Below, piece by piece: positions 27,080 to 39,000 of a stretch of 64,000 nt of DNA. The notes under the pieces were generated by a model. It was not told the DNA's origin and searched no databases. It was given only the letters and a program-made list of their open reading frames with translations. This DNA is from Ovis canadensis (taxonomy: Eukaryota; Chordata; Mammalia; Artiodactyla; Bovidae). Positions within the stretch are counted from its first letter, which is position 1. Each line of letters starts with the position of its first letter. The stretch covers positions 251,166,501 to 251,230,500 of the forward strand of contig NC_091246.1 in the NCBI RefSeq assembly GCF_042477335.2, given 5' to 3'. A program made the position numbers and the translations under genes.

Positions 27080-30000
27080 GTGAGGGCCCCCGCTCCCGAG
27101 GAGACCCGCTGGGCAGGACCTGGGGCCCCTCGGAGGGCTCCTGAGGGCAGGCGCTGACCCCCGGGCCGGGCTGGAAGGCGCTTCTGGAGGGGCCGCAGGT
27201 GGACAGCAGCAGGCTGAAGACTTCCGTCCCCTCTGGAGACAGTTGGAAGCCACCGGCAATGTCTGTCTGGGTCCCCCACTGCCCCTGGTGCCAAAGCTGG
27301 TTCTCCCCCATCCTTCCGCCGCTCCCCACAGGAGCTCCAGCCCCCGCGACCACTTGCCCCCCACCCTCACCCGGGCAGCCTCAGGACTCCTCTGAAAACT
27401 CTGGTCACTTCCCCAGCCTCCCCCTTCTCCTCTCTCCGCTACTCCGTCCGGAGCCCTGGCCCCCTCTTTCTGCCCTCAGCACCGGGAGCCCTCTCCATCA
27501 TCCCCCGCGCTCCAGCTTCCTGAGAGGCCCGTCAGGGTACAGCCTATATATATGTGTGTGTGTGTGGAGGGGGGAATCTCACTTCTGCAGAGAGAAGGCT
27601 GTTGGCCAGGCCTTGGTCTCGGAGGAGCAGAAACCCTTAGGATGGGAAGGCAACGGCAGTTCTCACCCCTTCGCAGGGCTTTTGCTTTCTTCACCTTCTC
27701 ATGCTAAGGAGCTCCTTGGAGCTGCAGGGCAGGGGGGCTCCCATATCACAGATGGGGAGACTGAGGCCTGGAGGAAGGAAACTTCTGAGCTCCCACAGAG
27801 AGTTTCTGGAGGAGATGGGGCTGGAGCTACACCTGGTGTCTTCTGGCCAAGGGTTCTTTCCTTGCTATTGCCATCTTCCCAGTTGGGCAGCGAATTCGCT
27901 AGTGAAGTGAGATGTCAGGATGTGAGGAGTTGTTCCAGGCAAAAAGGAAAAGGTGAAGAATTGCTGCCTGTACCCCCTGCCCATGAGGATACCCGGGGCT
28001 CTGGGGAGTCTGGCAGCAGAGAAACTAGGTTGACTTCTCTAACCCAGTGTTTCCAAAAGGCGTTTTCCCGTGGAGCCTTTCTGCTTTGGTCCGCAGGCCA
28101 GCTAACATCGCCCAGCGCACCTGCGTTGGCTGTGGTCAGAACCCCTTGTGGGGGCTGAAGTGTTCCGCAGCCCAGAGCCCCCCAGCAGTGAGGGCGTGAC
28201 TGGAGGTGATGCCCAGGGAAAGAGGGCAAGTCTCCCCAGACGTTGGTCCTGGGCCCCAGGGGTGGCCAGGCTCCCCTGCCATCCTGGAATCTCAGGCTCT
28301 AAGGGACCAGAATGGGTGGCCTGCTCCCACCCCCACCTCAGGGTCCTTGAATGTCCACCTGGTGGCAGGCACTCACTCTTGCTGGAGTAACCCGCTCCCC
28401 CCTTTGCTTCTTAACTCCTGGAAGACCCTTCTGCACAGTGAATCAGAGCCAGACTCCCTGACGCTTTCAGCTCCCTGCCTTGTTTCTGTACCCGGGCGCC
28501 AGAACAGCTCTGCTTCCTGGTCCAGGGTCGGTCCATCAGAGATGGGAAGATTCTGAGACTGAGTTCTCCCTGGCCTTGGCTTCTCCAAGGTCTCAGCCTT
28601 GCTCATGCGTCCGCGTCCTCACCCTGGAAATAATTCCCCTGAGCACGCCTCCCTTGTCAGGGTTCCCAAGAAGCCCCAGCCCAGAGGGGGAGCACCTCAG
28701 ATCTCCCCTCCAGCCCCCACTCCTGTCGCGAGTGCACTACTGCAGGGATGTCTGCCTCTGGGCCTCCCACGGAGCCTCAGGCTCAGCAGGACATACGTTC
28801 ATTTTCATTAATTCACTCAGCTGACAGAGAGCATCTCCATACCAGGCCCCATCCAAGGCATGGAGCAATAATAACAGCACCTTCCCTCAGCGAGCTCACA
28901 GTTGGGCGGAGGAGCAGCGAAGCTAGTAGCTGCAAGCCAGGGTGATGAGTAGGAAGAGAAGCCATGGGGACTTTGGCAGAACAAAGACTAGCAAACCTGG
29001 GCTTGGAGGGGATGGGCAGGCAGGGAGGACTTCCTGGAAGCGGTGAGGTCTAAACCGAGGCAAGAAGGATGAGAGGGGTCAGCCAGGAAAGAAGGTGGAG
29101 GAAAGGGCCTTTCAGGTGGAGACCAAACCATTTGATCTTCGCCAGACTCCGTGGACATACGTAAAACTGGGATTATCATTCCTGGTGAGGAAACTGAAGG
29201 CTTGAGCATCCTAAAATGGGTTAGGGGTGATTTTGACTGCAGAGCTATGTCTCTAGCTCTGGTCTAGGTCTCATCCTGTGAATCGTACGCAAAGCACAGT
29301 GAGGAGCAGCTGCACCCTTAGGCGGGGCAGCTGTGTGTCTGTCCTGCTGGGCTCTGACCACCTCCAGGGGGCCTCCTGCCCAGGTCCTTCTCTCCAGATC
29401 CTATTGCATGGAGCCCCCAGCGCTTCAGGCTGACCCTTCCTGCCCTCCCCTCCTTTCCCTCCCCTTGCCTTCTCTCCCAATTAAATCCAGACCGGGTTCC
29501 TGATTTCTCTGTCACTGGGTGACCTCTTCCACTCTCCTGGGAGCTGTCCACCCCAGACCCATCTTTCAGCCAACTCGGCACAACCTACCCTGAGCTCATC
29601 CGCTCCATGCCCAGCCTTCTGCTTGATCTCTGGGCTCTTTCCCACCCAGTCGCTATTCCCTCTCCCCATCCTCCTGCTTCACACCCATGGCCTTAGAGTC
29701 ACCTCTGATGAGCCACTGCCCAGCTCACCCAGGGGGCCTGGTGCTGTGGACAGACCAAGGACAGACCTGGTTCCCAGAGACATCGACGCGGTAGAATTTG
29801 GCCCCTCGATGGAGCACAGAGCCGTTTGGGAGAGGACAGGGGGCATGAGGCAATTTAGCACAGGTGCTAAGTAGAAAAAATCCGACCTCTAATAGCAGCC
29901 TCACGAGAGTTATTGCAGAGGATGACACCAAGTTATAAAGACGGTCAACTAAGTAACAGTTTGATTTCATGAAAATCATTCAGTAAACAACAATATGGGG

Positions 30001-33000
30001 GAACTTGGCAAAACTTGGGAGGACAGAGTGGCTGACACTTAGGACCCGCTCCGCATGTGTACGTGTCCCTGGCAGGTCTGGAGTATCACTTAATGGGTGA
30101 AGCGTTTTTGAAATTTTGTGTTTTGCCTGAAGAATGCAGGTAAGGTTGTCTTCCACTTCGCTCCACAGCAGCGTGGTTCTGCAGAACTTCCGCAGTGGCG
30201 GAAATGTTCTGGATCTGGGCTGTCCAATTAGGGACCGCCAGCCATACATGGCAAGTGAGCACCTGACGTGAGGTTAGTGCTTCTGAGGAACTGAATCTTA
30301 GTTTTATTTAATCGTAAGTTAAATTTAAGTAACCACATGTGGCCAGTGGCTACCACTGGGGATGGCACAGCTCTCGAGCCAGCCTTTCCAATACAAATGT
30401 CACATGAGCCACAGACATAATGGAAATTTTTCTAGTAGCCACATTTTAAAAGGGCTTCCCTGTTAGCTCAGCTAGTAAAGAATCTGCCTGCAATGCAGGA
30501 GACCCTGGTTTAATTCCTGGGTTGGGAAGATCCTCTGGGGAAGGGAAAGGCTACCCACTCCAATATTCTTGGGCTTCCCTGGTGGCTCAGATGGTAAAGA
30601 ATCTGCTTACAATATGAGAGACCTGGGTTCGATCTCTGGATGGGGAAGATCCCCCAGGGCAGAGCAGGGCAACCCACTCCAGTTTTCTTGCCTGGATAAT
30701 CCACATGGACAGAGGAGCCGGGCAGGCTACAGTCCATGGGATTACAGAGAGTCGGACATGACTGAGTAACTAAGCACAGCACATTTTAAAAAGTGAAAGG
30801 AAAATTAATTTTAATGATACATTTTACTTGACCCAATAGAATCCCAAATGTCATTTCAAGAAAGCCTGATAATAGATATTATCATGGCATAATAGCTATC
30901 AGAGAGATATCAAACATTCTTTCTTCACTGTAAGCCTTCGAAATCAGGTGTGTGTTTCACACTTACAGCACGTCGCAATTTAGGTGCTTAAGTGTCAACA
31001 GTTCAAATGAAATGAAACACCAAAAGTAAATTCGTGTTTAATGGGAAACCATTTTACACTGCTTTGGTTTTTAAATGGAAAGTGGAAGATTTTACATTTT
31101 TAAAAAATATTTTAAAGTTTTAACCTTCCTCAGTGGCATGAGGCACCCCTCTGGGGTGCCTGGTGGCTGCCCTACTGCACAGCGCGTGTGAAATATTTAC
31201 TTCGATATGGAGCCTCTCCTCCAGGCCTGGTGACATTGATAGTCCAGGCACTGCAGCATGTTGTCCCTGGGGCTCCATGTGCCCCTGCCTCTGGCCTTCT
31301 GGTTGGGTGACTGGTCTGCCATCGCTTCCATGCCCACCCCCCCAACCCTAGGCCGTCTGATGAGCTCTGGATCGTGACTTCCGGTCTTCCTTCCCCTGCA
31401 GCCCCTGGGGACCCCAAGCCCTGCAGTGGTCTGCAGGACGGGTCTTTGCAGATGCCAGCTGGGCCCTCGAGGCCTGGGCACAGCTCTCCAGGCCCACCTT
31501 CTGGCACAGGAGTCCCCCTCCCCACGCTAAGTTCTAGAATGTGTGGCCTCATGAGCTGGGTGAGGGCAGGGAGTGGAGTGTCTCCCTTGTTCAGGGCTTG
31601 GTCCCCACCCAGAGCACGATCCCCTCGCAGAGAAGAGAGATGGAACCTATGCAGTGAACAATGGCCTCGGTGAACGAGGGTCGCCCTGGGGGAGTGCCAC
31701 CCTGGTTTGCCTCCTCCTCCTTCCCAGCTTTGTCTCCATCCCCCTCGCCCCAGGTCCACCTGCTCTCAGCCTCCCGCCCCGCCCCTCGAGGCTTTGCTCC
31801 AGCGGTCACATCAGCCTTGAAAGCCTTCCTCCTCCTCTCGCCTGTCGAAATCCAAGCCACCCTTTCTGTTCCCCTGTTCTCCGCCCTCGCCCACCTTCCC
31901 GGAAAGTTTGCCTGGCTCTTCCTGCACTTTCCCTCTCTCCCTCTCCTCGCCCAGCCTGAACTCCATCATTGCAGGCACCTGCACCTCATAGAAGGACCAT
32001 CTCCCACCCGTTCCAGCAGACGCTTGGGGAGCACCTACCTCCGTGTGCAGGGGGCGCCTACCTCCGTGTGCCAGCATTTCGAGTGCCAGGGCAGGAAATC
32101 GTTCCCAAGCACAGCTCTCAACGGGCTTCCTGCCAGTGCAGGAGACCTGGGTTCGATCCCTGGGTCAAGAGGATCCCCTGGAGAAGGAAGTGGCAACCCA
32201 CTCCAGTACTCTCGCCTGGAGAATCATGGACAGAAGAGCCTGGCGGGCTGCGGTCCACGGGGTCAGAAAGAGTCGGACGCGACCGAGAACTAAACGGCAG
32301 CAGCCCCACTGCCCAGTGCTATCCTGACCCTCTGGCACCAGTGAGGACGCCGAGGCCCCACGCCCCTGGATGAGAACAGGCCAAGGGCACAGGCAGCAGA
32401 GGATGGCACCAGGCTCTTAGCCAGACGCAGGGACGGTCTCCTACCCCACCAGCAGAGCCGCCTCCATTTCTGCACGGCCCACCCGCGCCCAGCACCACCA
32501 TGGTGGGACAACTGCGGGGGGTGGGTGCGCCGGTCCCTGTGTCAGGAAGCAGCCCTGAGCGCGGCCGTGCTGGGCCAGCTGAGTGCCGGGCTGTGTCCCC
32601 CCTTGCAGGGCGTCACTGAGGGCTACAACGGCACCATCTTTGCCTACGGCCAGACAGGCAGCGGGAAGTCCTTCACCATGCAGGGCCTGCCAGACCCGGC
32701 CTGCCACAGAGGCATCATCCCCCGGGCCTTCGAGCACGTTTTCGAAAGCGTCCAGGTAATGGGCCTGGCGGATGGCAGGGGCGGGGCGGGGCGCCCCAGG
32801 CATTACCGTGAACAATCCCGGCGCACTTCTGACCTGGGATGTGGGATGTGGCCAGAGCCGGCCTAGCCGCGGCCCAGATGGGCAGAGGCAGCCTCTAGTT
32901 TGTGAAGCGGTGATGGGAGAGCTTAAAGCTGAGAAAATTCTACCAGTTCTACGTTTTTCTCCTGCCATTTTTGGAATTTTAACACTTCGTGTGATATTTC

Positions 33001-36000
33001 ATGTGGGTATGATGACCCGGAGCGCTGGCCTGAGACGCGGCTGTAAGTGATCAGAGCTTCCCCTTCTCGTGGGCCAGTTGCTGCAGACCAAGCAGTGTGC
33101 AGAACACTTGCACAATTATCTCGCTGCGACCCTAGCCCAGGAGGTAGCTGTTACCCTCGGTTTTGACATAGGGCATCCAAGACCGGGAGCCCTTATGGGC
33201 TGGGCCCAGACCAGCAATCCCGGTGTCCAGATGACCGGTGAGCCATGCCCTGCTGCCCACTCGTGAAGGTTCAGAGATTCCCGCATCTGAGAAATAACAA
33301 AGCAGGGACTAGTCAGCTGCAGAGCCTGCTGTGCTGCACTGGGACTCGTTCTGATGACCCGCAAGCGACTGGAAGAGCTGCCAGGGATTAGCCCAGGGCC
33401 GGTGCTGGATCCAGGCCTTAAGCCCACAGTCTCAGTCTCCCTGCTGTCACGGTGGGGCCCTTTTCTTTCCCACGAGGCCTGTAGAGTGCAGAGGGAGAGT
33501 GAGCCCTTAGCAGCATGAAGTGATGCCACTCTGAGACGCTTGAGGGCCCAGTCAGCCAGAGAGGAGGGGACTGCTTGCCAGGCAGGCAGGGCCAGGTGAG
33601 GTCAGGGAGGCCGTTCCCCTTGACGTCCCGCCTCCTGCCGCCGTGTCTTGCCACGATGTCTGCCCGTGACCACCAGGCAGCGGGTGTTCAGGTGTCTCTG
33701 TTCTTCCCGGCTGCTCCCTGCAGTGTGCAGAGAACACCAAGTTCCTGGTCCGGGCCTCCTACCTGGAGATCTACAATGAAGATGTCCGGGACCTGCTGGG
33801 CACAGACGCTAAGCAGAAGCTCGAGGTGGGTTGGGTGCAGCCTCACTGGGGTGGGTGAGGGGGTCCTGGAGGAGATATGGGGAAGGGCCCCCAGGGCCCA
33901 CTAGTGTGCCCAGCCCTGCCAAGATGGACAAAGCAGGCCTGACCCCTTGGGGAGCCCAGCGAGACCAAGTCACCTGCCAGGACTGGACAGCCGGGTGGTT
34001 AGCAAGGCTGGGCCAGGTCTGGGACCTCTGGGCAAGGCTGGGCCATGTCTCCTATCTGAGACTCTAAATGCCAGAAGGGCCCAGTCCAGTTCCAGGAGGA
34101 GCCTGAGGAGGGGAGACCGACCCAGATCTGTGGCCAGCGTGCCAGTGACTGCTTCCAGCCTCTGGGGCTTCTTATCTGACTACTGGACCTTCCCACCGAG
34201 AGGCCCACAACCAGCGGTGGAGGTTGACCTACCTTCCCCAGTCCAGAGTCAGAATGCTTATGCTGGGGGAGTGTCAGTCCTTAATGAGCATCAGTCTTGG
34301 AAGGTTGCTATGGAGATCCCCATCCTGTAGATAAGAAAAGGAGGCTGGGAAAGAGATGGGGACTTGCCTGAGGCCGCTGGATTAGGAAGCTCCAGGGTCA
34401 GGGTTGGACGTTTTCTGTGGCTCAGACTGCCTGAATCTCCCCTGGGCACAGGCCTTGATAGCCAGTGAGGGGTGGGGGGGCAGAAGCAGATAAGGGGCTG
34501 CTGATAAGGTCCAGAAACAAATAAGGTCCAGTCCTCTGGACCCTCCCTGACCTCCAGACTGAGCCGGACATTGTGACCTCGTTCCTGCCCCACCCCCATC
34601 CACGTGAGACAGGGCTGTTTCCCTGCTCAGCTCCAGAGCCCCCCACACTTGTCCTGGCTTCATTTGGAGGGGCTGTGAGTTCCTCTCTGACCTGCAACCA
34701 TTAAATGCCCCACCCAAACACATCTGACCCCCAAGGAGGAGCTGTTTTGAAAAAAAAAAAAACACTTTTTTTGTACACTTTTTTGTTTGTACTGATCGCA
34801 TGGTGGAAAAACTCCTTAAAAATTAGAGCCAGAAAGACCCTTAGAGAGCTTCTAAGTCCACAGTCTTTTCTTGGTGGAGATGAGGAAACTGAGTCCCAGG
34901 GAGGGGAAGGGACTTGGCCAAAGTCACACAGCAAGTTGCTAGTAATGGTGTTGGTACCAGAGCGTGCAGGATCTGAGTGGTCAGGTGCTTTTTCTTCCCA
35001 GACTTTTTGGGGTGGGCAATATAGGAAACCTGGGGGGCCATGAGAAGCCAGCGACAGGGTTCCATTCGAGGGGGGGACGTGCATTCAGCAGATGCATCCA
35101 TTCAGCAGAGACGGCTGACCCGGGAGATGCCAGCCTGCAGATCATGGCAGGTCCACCTCCTGGGTGCCAGCTCCCCCAGTCCCCATCCAGCCCAGGACCT
35201 GGCCCCAGCCCCCTCCTCCTCAGCTCACAGACACAGCGATTTGCCCTTTCTACACGGGAGCCTCCAGACACCCCCTGCGGTCTTTCCACTGTCTTCTCTC
35301 TCCTGGAGCTGGAGCAGCTGAGTCATCACTCAGCCCCCAGACAGGGAAATGGGGACAGCAGCAAGGGGTCCCCTCCCCTTCCTCCCCACCCTGGACCCTA
35401 GGATAGGCTAGGTTAACCAGGCCCTGGAGGGGGGCAGTGCCCAGGGCTGGCAGCTCATGCACTTGGCCCAGCTGGCCTCCAGGCCTCCAACCTGGTAAGC
35501 CTGGAGGTAGAGGGTCACCTATAACTGATGTGCTCAGAGACCCCCGCCTTGGGTGCACCGAACTCTCTCCCGGGAGGTGCAACTGGGTTCTTGTGTAAGC
35601 CTGACCATAGCCTCAGGAGGAGCTGCTGTTTTTATCCTTTATTACAGAAGAGGAGCCTGAGGCTCCTAGTTGCCTAGGTGTGAACCGGCCCAAGGGTACA
35701 GTCAGTAAAGGGCAGAGGTGGAATTTGCGCCCAGGTGGCCGGGTTCTGCGGCACAATGCAGGGCCTGATAATGCTGGTCATTAGAGGAGATTGGATCGCT
35801 GGAGTCAGCAAGGAGGCGGGAAGCGGATTATACCCCCTCCCCCCAACCACCACGAACCGCCCCCAGAGAACCCTGCTCAGCACTGGGTGACGAGGACCCC
35901 CTTCCTCCACGGGGACACATCCTGACTCTGGACTGGCAGCGTGGTCCTGCTCCTGCACACAGCAGGCGCGCCTGCCCACCCGGCTGCATCCCAGCTGGTT

Positions 36001-39000
36001 GCCATGGCGACCGGGCCGGCCTGGCATTTGGGAGGAGCAGTTACCAAGGAACGCGGGGCACAGCTGGCGGCTGACACTCCAGAGGAGGGTGGGGGCGGGA
36101 ACAGCGGGCGCCGGTGGGGAGGGCTCAGGAGATGAGGTAGGCCCTAAAAATAGGAGTAGGGGAAACCCTTATGTCAGGGTCGTCTCTCTGTGGAGAGCAA
36201 TGGCCTCACCTCCATATCTGGGTTCTCTGAACCCCCTCCAAGCTCCCTCAGAGCTTCCTGTAGATCCACTGTCTTCTTAGCCCTCCCAGTAGCCCTGTGG
36301 GGAACAGGGTTTATCATCCTCACTTTACAGGTGGACTTCCCTGGTGGCTCAGATGGTAAAGCATCTGCCTGTAATGAGGGAGACCGGGGTTCAGTCCCTG
36401 GGTCGGGAAGATCCCCTGGAGAAAGCAATGGCAACCCACTCCAGTACTCTAGTCTGGAAAATCCCATGGATGGAGGAGCCTGGTGGGCTAGTCCCTGGGG
36501 TCACAAAGAGTCGGACACGACTGTGCAATTTCACTTTCTCTTTAAAGATGAGACCGAGGCCAAGAGAGGCAAAGTGACTTCCCTAAAAAGTAGCAAGTCA
36601 GGATCAAGTGTCTAGCCCGGGCCTGTCTGAGTGCAGACGAGAAGCTGCGTTCTCCCGAGGCTGGGAGCACCATCCCCTCACCCACCCACCGCGTGCCCAG
36701 CTGCAGCACGTGCACACCTCCCAGGCTGCCCTCCAGCCCTGCTCGGTGGGCCGCGTCTCCCGCTTCTGGCCTTTGGGCTCCATCCTCACAGCCACCTCCA
36801 AGGTCAAGGTCAGCCCTGTGTCATCCTCCAGGGCGCTGCAGTGAAAGTCGCTCAGACGTGTCCGGCTCTTTGCAACCTGGTGGACTATACAGTCCATGGA
36901 ATTCTCCAGGCCAGGATCCTCGAGTCGGTAGCCTTTCCCTTCTCCAGCGGATCTTCCCAACCCAGGGATCGAACCCAGGTCTCCCGCGTTGCGGGCAGAT
37001 TCTTTACTTGCTGAGCCACCAGGGACGCCGCTGCAGAGTCTGTCCTAATCCCAGCCTCTGGAGTCATCCACTGCTGCCTCCAGCAAGTCAGTCACTTAGC
37101 CTTCTGTGCCTGTTCGCTGAGACCCGATCCTTTAGTCTGGGTCTGGCTCCTTCTCCAGACTGGGGCAGCGAGGGCAAGCCGGTGCTGGCCACCCTCACTC
37201 ACCGCCCCCCCAGCCCCCCCAACTCTGCAGCAGGGGTCCAACCCCACCTGTGACCCTGAAGCCGCCCCGGGGCACAACATACGAGCCTGCCCTGGCTCAG
37301 AGCCGCGGACAGATGACTTCTGTCCCAGTTCATTCTTGCTTCTGCCAGAGTGGTTTGTATTTCCTCTCACACTGGAAAAATATTGCGTTTCACAGCTCTG
37401 TGTCAGCAGCACAACAGCTTGGCTGCCTGGAGAGTGAGCGAGCAGCAGTCAGATAAATTAATTTACTCGCTGCTGTCCTGCTGAGGGCTGGAGGGAGCCA
37501 CGGGCCAGGCTGAGCTGTGGGCCAGCGGGGGCTCTGGGCAGCAGACGGCCCTTCACACGCCATGGTCCATGGGTTTGGGAGCATTCCTGTTGCCCTGGAG
37601 CCGCGGCAGAGAGACGTGGGCAGAAGCCATGTTGGCAAGGCAGGCGAGAAGCACTCAGGCCTCGGGTGAACGACCACTGGGTCTGGAAACCGCCTCCACA
37701 ACCAGCGCACCAACAGCAGCAGTGAGGCCCGCGACGGCCGTTCAGGGAGCCCTGGCCAGGTGCTAGGCATTGCCTGCCGTGCATTGCACGGGCCTTGGTT
37801 TACAGAGTCCCCACCACCTCCCTAGGAAATGTCCATTTCACAGATGTGGAAACTGAGGCTCAGGGAGGTGATGTGGCTGGCCCGAGGTCACACAGTGAGG
37901 AAGTGGCGGGGGTGACCTTGAGGCTGTTCTACCTGGTCTGTGACAGGGGAATTCGAGGTGCCAACCTGCCCCGTAGGAGGGCAGACGTGGTGGGCACTGA
38001 CGGGCCTTTCCCTGGGGAGCCCTGACCCGAGTCTCCTGCCCGCAGCTGAAGGAGCACCCGGAGAAGGGGGTGTACGTGAAGGGGCTGTCCATTCACACGG
38101 TGCGCAGCGTGGCCCAGTGCGAGCGCATCGTGGAGGCGGGCTGCAAGAACCGCTCGGTGGGCTGCACCCTGATGAACAAGGACTCCTCTCGTTCCCACTC
38201 CATCTTCACCATCAGCATCGAGATCTACGCCGTGGGTGCGTGAGGCCGGGCGGGGTTGGAGGGGCTGGATCTCCCAAGCCCGACGCCCACTCCTAAGCAC
38301 CCAGACCCTTCACCTCTGGGAGCCGCCAGGGCCCCAGCTGGGAGGAGATGCTGGGATTGCCCGGAGGAATTTCGCGAGGCCCATCCCTGTGCCAGGACCC
38401 GTGTTTAAAGGAGAGACAGCATTACCACCACCAGTAATAACACCGGCAATTGCTATGGTGCACTTGCTCCCTGCCAGGCAATGTGTGTGCATTGGCCCAT
38501 TTGCTCCTTACCACCCCAGGAGGTGGATACTGATAGCATCCCCATCTTACAGATGAGGAAACTGAGGTCACACAACTAGAAAGTCTCTGAGCTGGGCCTC
38601 TGTCCCAGGGGTCTGTCCCCCAGAGCATGTGCCACCCAGAACTCTTGCTGGTTTTTTTTTTTCCCCTATCCAGTACTTTAGAGTATTTGTTTATTTTGGC
38701 TGCGTCGGGTTTTAGCGGCTGCACACGTGCTGTTTGGTGTAGGACCGGCTCTCTAGTCGTGGCTCCCAGGCTTGGTTGCCCCACGGCACGTGGGATCTTA
38801 TTGTAACAGTTCCCCAGCCAGGATCAAACCTGCATCCCCTGCCCTGGAAGGTGGATTCCTAACCACTGGACCACCAAGGAAGTCCTCGCCACCCGGAACT
38901 CTTGGATTCTCCTCTTTCTGTGATGCTCTCTACTCCTGAGATGCTCTCTACTCACTCTTCCTTTTTTTCTCTCTCTCTTCCTGGAAATGTTACTGAGAAG

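Larger units (their letters stand above)
27080..32608. other. KIF17 intron 1
   Basis: About 5.5 kb. A short (TA)/(TG) run near 27544-27566, MIR pieces near 27740 and 29130, an ancient repeat split by a composite Bov-tA (30160-31010), and another Bov-tA (32118). No exon candidate is seen in 27830-30150 or 31020-32110. Confidence 0.7.
33826..38045. other. KIF17 intron 3
   Basis: About 4.2 kb. MIR fragments (34840, 35620, 36290, 37800), two Bov-tA copies (36333, 36840) and a GC-rich segment at 35930-36130 holding a close pair of X-box motifs. Nothing notable is seen at 33850-34830 or 37040-37790. Confidence 0.65.

Noticed and set aside
26363-27370. 335-codon open frame on the minus strand over KIF17 exon 1
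   Set aside because: It lies across a CpG island and is Pro/Ala/Gly/Arg-rich, as expected from GC-rich DNA. The + strand carries a clear kinesin exon. No domain or splice structure supports it.
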